Positions 27,441-36,922 of a DNA stretch of 64,000 nt are shown here, piece after piece; the first letter of the stretch is position 1, and each line of letters begins with the position of its first letter. Origin of the DNA: Photobacterium aquae (GTDB taxonomy: Bacteria; Pseudomonadota; Gammaproteobacteria; Enterobacterales; Vibrionaceae); the NCBI RefSeq assembly GCF_001029445.1, contig NZ_LDOT01000002.1, positions 620,001 through 684,000 of the forward strand, given 5' to 3'. The position numbers and the translations under genes are program-made. The notes under the pieces are model-generated. The model saw only the letters and a program-made list of their open reading frames with translations. It had not been told where the DNA came from and made no database searches.

Positions 27441-29108
27441 ATGCCGACAAGCGCCAAGGATGACACCACAGTTAAAAAAGGGAAGATATTGATCATTGAC
27501 GATCAAAAAAGTGCGGCATGTCTGCTCAAAACCCTCTTAAATCAAATTGGCTACACTGATATCAGCATGGTTCAGACGGCCCCTCAAGCCATCGCCGCCT
27601 GCCAACATTGTGCTTTCGACCTGCTGTTTGTGGACTACCATCTCTCTCCACCGCTAACCGGTTGCGAACTCATTGCCATGCTAAGGCTCAACAATGCCAT
27701 CAAACCTGCCTGTGGGATTGTGATGACATCAGGCGACCATACCAGCGAGGCAATCCTCACCAGCCTCTCTATCGCCCCCGATGCCTTTATCCACAAACCG
27801 ATCTCTCTTGGGGTGGTGCGGGAAAAAGTGACGGCGACACTGCTAAGCAACCAGTACTGCCAGACGATTTACGATACTCGGCAATATAATACTGACCTTG
27901 CTATTGAACAATGCAGGGAAATGCTCTCTCAGGTAGGTAACAACCGTAAACTTGCCGGGCTGCTTCTTGACATGCTGCTAGCCGAAGAGCGCTGGGAGGA
28001 AGCGGCTAAAGAAGCAGAACAGCGACTTACCAGCACACCTCACCCACGGTTGTATCTTTATCAGGCTCGAGCCTGGTATCACCTCGGGCACAAAGAGCAA
28101 GCCATTCGGCTCCTTCAGCAGCAACTTCAGCACCATCCTCTGGCAATCGAACTCTATGACTTCCTCTCTGATTTCCTTGCCGAAAGCGGCCATGTAGACG
28201 AGGCCTTGAACATCGCCCTGAAAGCGCACCGACAAACCCCGTGTATCGCCCAACGCACGTTGCGAGTCGCCAAACTGGCCGCCGACACAAACAACCATCA
28301 ACTCTTATTCGAATGCGGCCGCTCTCTGGCTGCAAATCAGCCAATCACCGATCCCGCATGGCTCGACAACTTAGCGAGATATACGGCCATCATAGAAAAA
28401 GTCTACTTTCGGCATCACTCTCCTTTTTTTTCCCGCCAGTTAATGAGCGAGCTTGAGATTATCCACCGGCGGCTTGCCTCGCGGTTGCCGCCAGCCCAGC
28501 TAAATACGCTTACCAGCTTTGGTCATATCTACCAGGCGAGGCTCGGTATCAACCAGCGCCCCTTGGACGCCAAACGTCATTTATTAATTGGTTTATCCTA
28601 TTTCTTCAGCCAAACCAATAAATTACCATCTGCGATTATTGCCGACGCACTACCGTTGCTGATTCATCTTGGTGAAATATCGCTATTAGGGCTCTGCCAC
28701 TACGCCATCACACAACAGGCCCCAATCGGCCCGCACAGCCAGCAGCGTCTTGACGATATCCGACAACAACCGTTACTCATCAACGCGATAAAGTCAGCCG
28801 AAAAACGGCTGCTAGAAGCCGAATCGCTAAAGCAGCCAGCACCCGCTGATGCTCTACAGGTTTACCGACAAGTACTGCGCGACTACCCCTACAGCAGCGA
28901 AGCCAACCTCGGCAAGCTCGAATGCCTCTATCTGCTAGGTGAGGACAGCGACGCCCAGCTGATAGATGGCGTAAAGTCGCTATCCCTGATGCCATTACCC
29001 CCCCAGCTTTCACGGCGACGCCAAAGCCTGTTCGACAAACTGACGGCTAGACGCACTGCGGCTGCGCAGGCAGTTACACCAGCCTGTCTCGCAAATGCGG
29101 AGAATTAA
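27441..29108 (+). CDS. Response regulator with receiver and TPR domains
   Basis: A 555-residue protein. The receiver domain spans residues 15-130 and is intact: acidic pair Asp20-Asp21, phospho-acceptor Asp65 (LLFVDYHLS), Thr96/Ser97 and Lys119. The rest is helical with TPR-like repeats (for example RLYLYQARAWYHLGHKEQAIRLL) and no DNA-binding or enzymatic output domain. This architecture and length resemble VieB of V. cholerae, which modulates its cognate kinase by protein contact. No kinase gene is adjacent. The 3' end overlaps the convergent yqjG gene by 35 bases. Confidence 0.8.
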   Translation: MPTSAKDDTTVKKGKILIIDDQKSAACLLKTLLNQIGYTDISMVQTAPQAIAACQHCAFDLLFVDYHLSPPLTGCELIAMLRLNNAIKPACGIVMTSGDHTSEAILTSLSIAPDAFIHKPISLGVVREKVTATLLSNQYCQTIYDTRQYNTDLAIEQCREMLSQVGNNRKLAGLLLDMLLAEERWEEAAKEAEQRLTSTPHPRLYLYQARAWYHLGHKEQAIRLLQQQLQHHPLAIELYDFLSDFLAESGHVDEALNIALKAHRQTPCIAQRTLRVAKLAADTNNHQLLFECGRSLAANQPITDPAWLDNLARYTAIIEKVYFRHHSPFFSRQLMSELEIIHRRLASRLPPAQLNTLTSFGHIYQARLGINQRPLDAKRHLLIGLSYFFSQTNKLPSAIIADALPLLIHLGEISLLGLCHYAITQQAPIGPHSQQRLDDIRQQPLLINAIKSAEKRLLEAESLKQPAPADALQVYRQVLRDYPYSSEANLGKLECLYLLGEDSDAQLIDGVKSLSLMPLPPQLSRRRQSLFDKLTARRTAAAQAVTPACLANAEN

Positions 29109-30033
29109 GATCCAACTCGGGCCCTAACGGCACAATCCCCGTTGGATTAATGGTGGTATGGCTAAAGTAGTAATGCCGCTTGATATGATAAAAGTCGACC
29201 GTATCTGCGATACCCGGATACTGGTAGAGCTCTTTAAGGTAACCTTGTAGGTGTGGATAGTCAGCAAGGCGCTGGCGGTTGCACTTGAAGTGCCCGACAT
29301 AGACGGGATCAAAACGGATCAGGGTCGTAAACAAGCGCCAATCCGCCTCAGTCAGTCGATTACCAACAAGATAACGTGATGTGGCAAGGTGGGCATCTAT
29401 CTTGTCTAACGCGGCGAACAAGAGGCCAAAGGCTTCTTCGTAGGCTTGCTGAGTCGTAGCAAAACCGCAACGATAGACACCGTTGTTAATTGCCGGATAA
29501 ACATATTCGTTCCATCGATCGATCTCTTCCCTTAACTCGACAGGATAAAAGTCAACCTCATTGCCCGTCACATCATTAAATGCCGAATTGAACATTCGGA
29601 TGATCTCGGCAGACTCATTGCTGACAATAGTCTGGGAGTGCTTGTCCCACAAAACCGGGACCGTAACTCGCCCGGTATAATCCGCTTTGGCTCGAGTATA
29701 AAGCTGATGAAGGAAAGACGCGCCATAAAGCGGTTCAGGGGTGTCAAACGCCCAACCTTGATCTTTCATATCTGGACTGACAACTGTCACCCCAATATGC
29801 GGTTCAAGCCCCAAAAGCTTACGGTATATCAGTGTCCGATGAGCCCAAGGGCACGCTAATGATACATATAGGTGATATCGACCTGACTCAGCAGCAAATA
29901 GATGATCGTCTCCCTTGTCTCGAGCCGACTTCACCCAATGACGGAAACCAGCATCCTCCCTGACAAATTTCCCGCCACTGTCTTTAGTGTCATACCACAC
30001 ATCATGCCATACTCCCTGCACCAATTTTCCCAT
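29074..30033 (-). CDS. yqjG: Glutathionyl-hydroquinone reductase (YqjG type, Xi-class GST)
   Basis: A 319-residue Xi-class glutathione transferase that reduces glutathionyl-hydroquinones to hydroquinones with glutathione. The catalytic Cys is in SLACPWAHRTLIYRKLLGL, which is diagnostic, and the SNESAEIIRMFN segment is the glutathione-binding Glu-Ser pair. The C-terminal helical domain follows (ADWRLFTTLIRFDPVYVGHFKCN). It runs tail to tail with the REC-TPR gene and overlaps it by 35 bases. Confidence 0.9.
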   Translation of the reverse strand: MGKLVQGVWHDVWYDTKDSGGKFVREDAGFRHWVKSARDKGDDHLFAAESGRYHLYVSLACPWAHRTLIYRKLLGLEPHIGVTVVSPDMKDQGWAFDTPEPLYGASFLHQLYTRAKADYTGRVTVPVLWDKHSQTIVSNESAEIIRMFNSAFNDVTGNEVDFYPVELREEIDRWNEYVYPAINNGVYRCGFATTQQAYEEAFGLLFAALDKIDAHLATSRYLVGNRLTEADWRLFTTLIRFDPVYVGHFKCNRQRLADYPHLQGYLKELYQYPGIADTVDFYHIKRHYYFSHTTINPTGIVPLGPELDLNSPHLRDRLV

Positions 30034-30156
30034 AATCTCCCCCTTCTCATCATACGTTTCCCTTGATTATAGAAAGGAGCCCCCACAAAGTCGGCGGGGG
30101 AATATTGGCAGGGATCATCGAAATTTTCGAATGACTGCGCCGAAACGTTTTCTCAC

Positions 30157-30405
30157 CTAGCGAATAAACTTGTTATAGATAAATAGCAGGATAAATGCCC
30201 CCAGCGTCGCCGTCACCAAACTACCAATGTTGACCCCTGTCGCAGGCCCCAAGCCGATAAACGCCCCAACCCAGCCGCCAACAAACGCCCCGCCAATACC
30301 CAACCCCATCGTCGCTATCCAGCCACCGCCATCATCACCGGGCATCAGCCATTTCGCCAGTGCCCCGGCCAGCAAACCCAGAATAATCCAAGAAAAAACA
30401 CCCAT
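30157..30405 (-). CDS. GlsB/YeaQ/YmgE family small membrane protein
   Basis: An 82-residue, very hydrophobic, glycine-rich protein with three membrane segments, typical of the transglycosylase-associated family. It begins MGVFSWIILGLLAGALAKWLMPGDD, the family signature. These proteins are general stress-induced inner membrane proteins of unknown biochemical function. A GAGAGAGG ribosome-binding site precedes the ATG. It is monocistronic. Confidence 0.85.
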   Translation of the reverse strand: MGVFSWIILGLLAGALAKWLMPGDDGGGWIATMGLGIGGAFVGGWVGAFIGLGPATGVNIGSLVTATLGAFILLFIYNKFIR

Positions 30406-30770
30406 TCCTCTCTCCTCATCCTATGTTGATGTTGCACCTTGAACCTTGTTCATCCAAGGTGTTCGTCTCATATTTGCTCATCGAAAAAGTCAAAGATATT
30501 GTTGAGCATAGCCCCCACAAGCAAAGCGCTCAAACTTACAAAGCCTCTGCCTCAAAACTATGCCTTAATATTTAAGTGCAACTTGTTTATTATATTATTA
30601 TCTATTTACCCCCATTACTGATTAGTCTTGTCTCACCTATTTACCCACCATCAATTGTCAATCCAGTCTATTGATTACGACGATTTATAAATTAACGAAA
30701 TACGCACTCACAACAGACTAAAACTGTATGTTACAGTGTGATTAGTCATTAATAATGAATTACCACCCAC
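30406..30770. other. Intergenic region before the first chemoreceptor
   Basis: 365 bases without a gene. It must hold the YeaQ-type gene promoter (minus) and the chemoreceptor promoter (plus). The DNA from about 30540 is markedly AT-rich. No clear sigma-28 promoter and no RNA gene was seen. Confidence 0.3.
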
Positions 30771-32633
30771 ATGCTAAAAAAAATAAATATATCCATATTA
30801 ATCGCTTTATCTTTTATGTTTGCTGTTTCCCTACTGACGTCATATCAATACCTCAACTATTGGGAAGAGAAAAGCATTCAAAGAAGTAATGATGAAGTGG
30901 TATCTGTTATATCAACTGTTTATGCAACACTTTTAGCAGAGAAGGAAAATTCTGCAAAACAGTTCTCTAATCTACTGCCTTTAAATGGCTCATCATTTAA
31001 TGAAGAAAAGATATTACATTTTCTCAACGCAATAAAATCCGAAGATAAGAACTTAACCCAGGTCTTCTTTGCCACAAAAGAAGGTAAGGTGTTTAGTAAC
31101 GCTGCAAACGGCTGGATTGAAAATTTTAATGCCGCCGAAAAACGTCGAGAATGGTTTGTCAGCATCATAGAAGGCAATCGTAATATTAATGTCACCAAGC
31201 CTTATTACGGCACATTAGGTCTAGCCGTTACTGTTTCAGCACCGATTGTTAGGGATAATGCTGTAGTTGGTGTATTTGCATTAGACTTAGTATTAAGTGG
31301 TCTTATCCCAGACAAATTAGGCTTGGAGTACGCCATTACAAATAATGATGGATTAATTGTCGCAACCGATATTAACAATCATGAAATGTTAGAAAATAAC
31401 ATCTACGAACAAAGACCTGCATACAAATCTGTCGACCATAACCCCTATATCTACGAGACGCAAGACAATGAATTATTTAGCGTTTCAAAACAAAAACTTA
31501 GTGATGAATTGATCTTATTTGCCTTTACCAACCAAACTGGCTCCGTAAAGATGATAGAAAGCCTGCTAATCGGCTTGGTACTCTTGCTGGTTACTATCGG
31601 ATGTGTATTTTTATCGCTTGTCATTACGATTGTAAACCGCGAGATAAAATTAAACCTTGGCGAAGAGCCAGCATTGTTAGTTGAAAAGATTCAATCATTC
31701 TCTAATGGCAATATCCGTGATGTTAAATTTATTAATCAAGGTTTGATATCTAAGTCACTGATTAATATGCAGGATAACATATCTAAAATAATTAGCACTT
31801 CAAACCAATCCATTGAACAACTTCATATCAACCAAGAAAATATAAATGCCATTATCATTGAAAGCAAAATAAATGCAGAAAAAGAGATCCATGAGGTTGA
31901 ACAAGTTGTTGCGGCAACTACAGAGCTCTCTGCCACGGCAACGGAAGTGGCCAAAAACGCAACGGATGCCGAATCAGTAACCTCATCAACATTAGATGTA
32001 GTCAGCCAAAGCACTAAGACATTACAACACTCAGAAGAGATTTCACATAAAGTCAGTAATGCAATGTCTGAGTCTGTAATCATTGTTGGTGAACTGAGAG
32101 ATTATGCTGAAAAAATCAACACTGTTATTGATGTAATTAACTCAATATCAGAACAAACTAACTTACTTGCATTGAACGCTGCAATTGAAGCCGCTCGAGC
32201 AGGTGAACAAGGCCGGGGATTTGCCGTCGTTGCTGATGAAGTAAGATCATTAGCAGGAAAAACACAGCAATCCACAATCGATATTCAAAATATTATATTG
32301 AAACTGCAAGAACAATCTCAAAGAGCGGATAGCGTGATGAGAGATAATGCCAGCCTTGTTGATGAATCAAAATTGATTTCAGAAGAGCTGATTTCCGCCT
32401 TTAATGAAATATCATCGAAAATAATCGAACTTTCAGACATTAATACATTAGTGGCTACCGCCGCAGAAGAGCAATCTTCGGTTACGTTAGATATTTCAAA
32501 AAGAATGGAGGCAATCAACATAACCGTCCTTGAAAGCTTAGCAAATGCAAATAAAGTATCAGACGGTAATAATATGACATCATCTTTGACTAATGACATC
32601 AAACAACAATTTAGATTCTTTAAAGTGTCTTGA
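30771..32633 (+). CDS. Methyl-accepting chemotaxis protein with periplasmic Cache-type sensor
   Basis: A 620-residue chemoreceptor: TM1 at about 7-27, a periplasmic ligand domain of roughly 230 residues of the Cache type ([41 protein letters not shown]), TM2 at about 265-290, then the coiled-coil signalling domain. The tip [35 protein letters not shown] binds CheA and CheW. The codon use is AT-rich and unlike its neighbours, suggesting acquisition or weak expression. No Shine-Dalgarno is visible before the ATG. The ligand is unknown. Confidence 0.9.
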   Translation: MLKKINISILIALSFMFAVSLLTSYQYLNYWEEKSIQRSNDEVVSVISTVYATLLAEKENSAKQFSNLLPLNGSSFNEEKILHFLNAIKSEDKNLTQVFFATKEGKVFSNAANGWIENFNAAEKRREWFVSIIEGNRNINVTKPYYGTLGLAVTVSAPIVRDNAVVGVFALDLVLSGLIPDKLGLEYAITNNDGLIVATDINNHEMLENNIYEQRPAYKSVDHNPYIYETQDNELFSVSKQKLSDELILFAFTNQTGSVKMIESLLIGLVLLLVTIGCVFLSLVITIVNREIKLNLGEEPALLVEKIQSFSNGNIRDVKFINQGLISKSLINMQDNISKIISTSNQSIEQLHINQENINAIIIESKINAEKEIHEVEQVVAATTELSATATEVAKNATDAESVTSSTLDVVSQSTKTLQHSEEISHKVSNAMSESVIIVGELRDYAEKINTVIDVINSISEQTNLLALNAAIEAARAGEQGRGFAVVADEVRSLAGKTQQSTIDIQNIILKLQEQSQRADSVMRDNASLVDESKLISEELISAFNEISSKIIELSDINTLVATAAEEQSSVTLDISKRMEAINITVLESLANANKVSDGNNMTSSLTNDIKQQFRFFKVS

Positions 32634-32644
32634 TGCATTTCTAA

Positions 32645-32675
32645 GCATGCTCAGTCATTTTATGGCTGAGCATCT
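32645..32675 (+). terminator. Weak terminator after the chemoreceptor
   Basis: Perfect stem ATGCTCAG / CTGAGCAT with an 11-base loop, but only CTTG follows, so termination efficiency is uncertain. Confidence 0.45.
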
Positions 32676-32766
32676 TGAGGTAACTTGGATATAGTACGAG
32701 AATAGACCAACTATCAGCCGACTGATTTTGTCATAAAGCCAACAAAACCAAGGACCTAAAATTATA

Positions 32767-33573
32767 ATGAAAGTCATCTCTTTTAATATCAACGGCCTTC
32801 GTGCCCGCCTCCACCAATTACAGGCACTGATTGAAAAGCACCAGCCTGATGTTATCGGACTTCAGGAGATCAAAGTCCATGACGAGGCTTTCCCGCTCGC
32901 CGATGTGGAAGCGATGGGCTATAAAGTCTATTTTCACGGCCAGAAAGCCCACTACGGCGTCGCCATGCTATGCAAACAAGAACCTCTAGAGGTTCGCAAG
33001 GGCTTCCCTACCGATGACGAAGACGCCCAGCGCCGAATGATCATGGCAACCTTCGCGCATGCAGATGGCCGCAAGACAACAATCCTCAATGGTTACTTCC
33101 CGCAAGGGGACAATATCAACCACGAGACAAAATTCCCAGCCAAGGAAAAGTTCTATGCCGATTTGATGACCTACCTCAACAGCCACCACCATAACGGCGA
33201 AGAGCTGATCGTCATGGGGGATATCAACATCAGCCCGATTGATCTAGATATCGGTATCGGCCCAGCCAATGCCAAGCGCTGGCTGAAGACCGGCAAGTGT
33301 TCTTTCCAGCCTATCGAGCGAGAATGGCTTAAGACCCTGCTTGACTGGGGGTTCATCGATACCTTCCGCCAGCTTCACCCCGATGCCGACGACCAGTTCT
33401 CATGGTTCGACTACCGTTCTAAAGGTTTCGACGACAACCGCGGCCTACGTATCGATGTGATCCTAGCCACGCCATCACTGGCTGAACGCTGTACCGATGC
33501 AGGTATCGATTACGAGCTACGCGGTATCGAAAAACCGTCTGATCATGCCCCTATCTGGTCAACCTTCAGCTAA
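32767..33573 (+). CDS. xthA: Exodeoxyribonuclease III
   Basis: The main AP endonuclease of base-excision repair, also a 3'-5' exonuclease and 3'-phosphatase. The 268 residues match the family. Signatures: [13 protein letters not shown] at the N-terminus, [13 protein letters not shown] with the metal-binding Glu, the catalytic region [15 protein letters not shown], and the C-terminal [14 protein letters not shown] with the active-site Asp-His. It is followed by a strong terminator. Confidence 0.96.
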   Translation: MKVISFNINGLRARLHQLQALIEKHQPDVIGLQEIKVHDEAFPLADVEAMGYKVYFHGQKAHYGVAMLCKQEPLEVRKGFPTDDEDAQRRMIMATFAHADGRKTTILNGYFPQGDNINHETKFPAKEKFYADLMTYLNSHHHNGEELIVMGDINISPIDLDIGIGPANAKRWLKTGKCSFQPIEREWLKTLLDWGFIDTFRQLHPDADDQFSWFDYRSKGFDDNRGLRIDVILATPSLAERCTDAGIDYELRGIEKPSDHAPIWSTFS

Positions 33574-33606
33574 CCCGTGCCTGCATGGCACAGGCTCATA
33601 AAAAAT

Positions 33607-33635
33607 GAAAACGCCGGCAATGCCGGCGTTTTTGC
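33607..33635. terminator. Bidirectional terminator between xthA and the solute-binding protein gene
   Basis: Stem AACGCCGGC / GCCGGCGTT with an AAT loop, flanked by an A-run and a T-run. Confidence 0.88.
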
Positions 33636-33651
33636 AAAAACAGATACAGCA

Positions 33652-34428
33652 CTAATAACCGTAAACATCATAGGCAAAATAACGAGATGCAATCTGCTGG
33701 TAAATTCCCTTTTCGCGCAATGACGCGATCGCCCGGTCGAGGTTGTTTTTCAGCTCGCTATCCTGCTTGCGCACCGCGATACCAAAACCTTCACCGAACC
33801 ATTTAGGATCGGTAAGGGTCGGGCCGGTGAAAGCAAAGTCCCTCCCCCACGGCCTATTTAGCAATCCATCTTCAAGCGTGGCAGCGTCACCCAAAACCAT
33901 AGCGATACGCTCGGCCTTGAGATCAAGAAACGCCTCATCAAAGCTCCCATAGCGGGTGACAACCATCGAATCACCAAAGTTATCACTAAGGTACCGGTCA
34001 TGGGTTGAAGCGCGCAACACACCAACTTTCACCCCTTTGAGCCCCTCTGGGGTGAATACAAATTTTGCATCCTTCTCGGCGACATATCGATTGGGGATTA
34101 GTGCATATTTAGATGTAAAATCAACGATTTTCTTACGCTCATCGGTAATGGACATTGCCGCAATAATGGCATCGTATTTGTGATCCAGCAGTGATGCAAT
34201 AATCCCATTCCAAGGTTGGGCCACGATCTTGCACTGCACTTGCATTTCCCGACACAGGGCATAGGCCAAGTCAACATCAAACCCCCTGAGTTCACCGTTG
34301 GGCTCGGTCCAGCTAAACGGCGGATAGGCCCCCTCGATACCAAAACGTACTACCGATCTTTCCTTGGCCTGAACGCACGAGCCCCCGAAAACGAACATCA
34401 TCGCAACGGCTAGCACCCATCTGTTCAT
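33652..34428 (-). CDS. Polar amino acid-type ABC transporter substrate-binding protein
   Basis: A 258-residue periplasmic protein (family 3 solute-binding). The signal peptide is MNRWVLAVAMMFVFGGSCVQA; the mature start RSVVRFGIEGAYPPFSWTEPNGELRGFDVDLAYALC is the classic family motif for ligand binding. The start at 34428 is chosen because AAAGGAGT lies 5 bases upstream; the longer frame from 34500 lacks this. No permease or ATPase gene is nearby, so it either docks on a distant transporter or acts as a sensor. The ligand is probably an amino acid (histidine, lysine or arginine type), but this is not resolved. Confidence 0.88.
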   Translation of the reverse strand: MNRWVLAVAMMFVFGGSCVQAKERSVVRFGIEGAYPPFSWTEPNGELRGFDVDLAYALCREMQVQCKIVAQPWNGIIASLLDHKYDAIIAAMSITDERKKIVDFTSKYALIPNRYVAEKDAKFVFTPEGLKGVKVGVLRASTHDRYLSDNFGDSMVVTRYGSFDEAFLDLKAERIAMVLGDAATLEDGLLNRPWGRDFAFTGPTLTDPKWFGEGFGIAVRKQDSELKNNLDRAIASLREKGIYQQIASRYFAYDVYGY

Positions 34429-34763
34429 AATTACTCCTTTCATTTCTCCGTCACAATATGCGGTGATCGCCGACTTACACCCCAACCGAAAAAACCCCAC
34501 AACACGATATCCATAATATACCCAAGTTACTCCAAGGTGCAGGATTCAACATAGGCTCTGCGGATTCCATCCAAGGAAAATATCCAAACCTTACAAGGGG
34601 ATCTCGCACCGAAGTAAGTACGCAGAAACAAACAACGTGTGGTAGTTTGGATATATCTAAGATTTATATGGTTTTTCACGGCCATATAGCATTGATTACC
34701 GCCTAGACATCCGTTAGTTTAGGCCGTTAATAGTGGGCTGCAGCGATATTTTCAGGCAGGTTT

Positions 34764-36461
34764 ATGAGTTATCGATTTTTTTTCCTCACGACCAAAAGCA
34801 TATACGGTCTTTTTGCGTCGTTGCTACTGGCATTTCCAGCCCTATCAACCCCTCTGGGGGCCCCTTTTGCCAAGCCTACCGTTCTCACTATCGTCCCTGA
34901 GCACAAAGACCATATTGTCGCCAATTTCAACCCCTTCTCAAAATTCAGCATGCCGACAACTCATGAGTTTATTTTCGAACCGCTGATCATCTTCAACAGC
35001 CTGCAAAACAACAAACCGGAATATCGGTTGGCGACCAAATACCGGCTGGATTCCGATCTTCTGGGGATCAACTTCACCCTTAGAGAAGGCGTTACGTGGT
35101 CAGACGGCAAGCCCTTCACCGCCGATGACGTCCTGTTTTCCTTTTCGATCATCCAAAAGCATCCAGAGCTCGACTCCTTTGGCGTAAACCAATGGCTTGC
35201 CCATATCGAAAAGCGCAGTGCCAACGAAATATACTTCAAGCTCAAGCAGCCCAATGCGCTTATTGCCTACACGTTGGTGCTCAATCCCATCGTGCCCAAA
35301 CACCAATGGAAGTCCGTTACCGATTTTTCCAGCTACCTAAACTCGACGCCTGTCGGTACGGGCCCGTTCACCGAAATACGCGAGCTCAATGAAAACGGCT
35401 ACCTCCAGTGTGCGAACCCTTTCTACTGGCAAGCATCCCACCGCAACATTGACTGCCTGCGTTTCCCCAAAGTCGCCACTAACGACGACTTTATCGCCCG
35501 GATCACCAAGGGGGAGTTTGACTGGTCAGGCGGCTTCATCCCAGATATCGAACGCAACTATGCGTCGTATTCGCCCGACTTCAAGTACTGGCTGCCACCA
35601 GCAAGCAGTATCAGCCTGATGTTCAACTTCAAGGCCGCCGATCCTGAAATACAGTCACTATTTCATGCACTGGCTTTTCGCAGAGCAATCTCCATGTCTA
35701 TCCAACGGGGGTTGCTGATTGATATCGCGGCCTTTGGCCAAGGCGGTCCCTCTCGCTATGCCTCCGGTATGAGCGAGCGCTTCCACTCATGGGCCGATCC
35801 TATGGTAACTGAGCGCTACCTTCCCTACATGACCTACAATCCGATGCTTGCCCAGCAAATGCTCGACAAGCTCGGGGTTATCGATACCAACGGGGATGCT
35901 TGGCGAGAACTTCCTTCAGGCAAACCACTCTCATTAACCTTGCTGACCCCAAGTGGTTGGTCGGATTTCAATACCACCGCGCTACTACTCAGCGAGATGC
36001 TCGGCAATATTGGTATTCAAGTCATTCCAAAGGAAGTCGACTTCGATCAGTTTGTTCAACGCCTGAGCAATGCCGACTACCAACTGTCATTGACCAATTA
36101 CCCGCAAGGGCAAACACCATTCAAGTACTTCGACAGCGCATTCAACAGTGCATATCAGGCCCCGCAATACCCGCGCTATGCGATGCACTTCTACAAGGAT
36201 CCCGACATCGACCGACTATTGGCGGAGTTCCCAATTGCCAACAGCGCCCAACAGCGATTGAACATTATCCACCAGCTCAATAAGCTAACGGCCAGCAAGC
36301 AGATCACGGTCCCGTTATACAATACGGTCCAGTTCTACCAGTACAATACGCAACGCTTCGAGGGGTGGTATAGCAAAGACAACCCCGTGGCCTGCCCGCT
36401 CGCCTGGCCGCAGACCCCTGAGCGCCTGCTTCACGTTCTCTCCTTGCGCCCCAAGGCATAA
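34764..36461 (+). CDS. Peptide/nickel-type ABC transporter substrate-binding protein (family 5)
   Basis: A 565-residue periplasmic protein with a signal peptide ([17 protein letters not shown]). The family 5 signature is LLGINFTLREGVTWSDGKPFTADDVLFSF, and the C-terminal domain contains LAQQMLDKLGVIDTNGDAWRELPSGKPLSLTLL, typical of oligopeptide or microcin-type binding proteins. No permease genes adjoin it; it is divergent from another orphan binding protein. The ligand is unknown. A bidirectional terminator follows. Confidence 0.88.
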   Translation: MSYRFFFLTTKSIYGLFASLLLAFPALSTPLGAPFAKPTVLTIVPEHKDHIVANFNPFSKFSMPTTHEFIFEPLIIFNSLQNNKPEYRLATKYRLDSDLLGINFTLREGVTWSDGKPFTADDVLFSFSIIQKHPELDSFGVNQWLAHIEKRSANEIYFKLKQPNALIAYTLVLNPIVPKHQWKSVTDFSSYLNSTPVGTGPFTEIRELNENGYLQCANPFYWQASHRNIDCLRFPKVATNDDFIARITKGEFDWSGGFIPDIERNYASYSPDFKYWLPPASSISLMFNFKAADPEIQSLFHALAFRRAISMSIQRGLLIDIAAFGQGGPSRYASGMSERFHSWADPMVTERYLPYMTYNPMLAQQMLDKLGVIDTNGDAWRELPSGKPLSLTLLTPSGWSDFNTTALLLSEMLGNIGIQVIPKEVDFDQFVQRLSNADYQLSLTNYPQGQTPFKYFDSAFNSAYQAPQYPRYAMHFYKDPDIDRLLAEFPIANSAQQRLNIIHQLNKLTASKQITVPLYNTVQFYQYNTQRFEGWYSKDNPVACPLAWPQTPERLLHVLSLRPKA

Positions 36462-36463
36462 AA

Positions 36464-36492
36464 CAAAAAACGGGCCTCAGCCCGTTTTTTTC
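36464..36492. terminator. Bidirectional terminator between the family 5 binding protein and the ArsR gene
   Basis: Stem ACGGGC / GCCCGT with a CTCA loop, A6 before and T7 after. Confidence 0.85.
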
Positions 36493-36502
36493 ATTCTGTT
36501 TT

Positions 36503-36814
36503 TTACTCTGATGGGTATTCGGTTTTACTCGATGCACTGCAGCACTCATCACGAAGAAAACCGATCACTGCATCAAGTACCTCATACTGAGGAACGCAAT
36601 ACAGCACCCGCCCATCGCGCTGCTGACAAATCAGCCCTGCCGATACCAATCCAGAAATATGGTGGGATAGCGTCGACCCCGGAATTGCCAGCTCCTCTTG
36701 TAATCTGCCCACCGGCAAACCATCGTACCCCGCCTTGACCAAGTGCTTATAAACCGCCAGTCTGGTCGGGTGGCCCAACTCTTTTAGCGCCTTCGCTACG
36801 TCTTCCAATTCCAT
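36503..36814 (-). CDS. ArsR/SmtB family transcription regulator
   Basis: A 103-residue winged-helix repressor. The recognition helix region is ELAIPGSTLSHHISGLVSAGLICQQRDGRVLYCV, typical of ArsR proteins that respond to metals or redox. Cys residues occur in the beta-wing (LICQQ, LYCVP) and as Cys-Cys near the C-terminus (DECCSASS), and could sense metal or oxidant. The ATG at 36814, with GAGAG upstream, is preferred over TTG at 36829. No resistance gene adjoins it, so its targets are unknown. Confidence 0.85.
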   Translation of the reverse strand: MELEDVAKALKELGHPTRLAVYKHLVKAGYDGLPVGRLQEELAIPGSTLSHHISGLVSAGLICQQRDGRVLYCVPQYEVLDAVIGFLRDECCSASSKTEYPSE

Positions 36815-36875
36815 ATCTACGACTCTCAATACCTTGATATCTCAACACCCAACAATATTTCGATATTAGCAGAAA

Positions 36876-36902
36876 CAAAAAAGCGGGGACACAGCCCCGC
36901 TC
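36876..36902 (-). terminator. Terminator after the yfcC-type carrier gene
   Basis: On the minus strand, stem AGCGGGG / CCCCGCT followed by T6. It ends the peptidase-carrier operon. Confidence 0.8.
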
Positions 36903-36922
36903 TGATATCAACAAACAACCAA

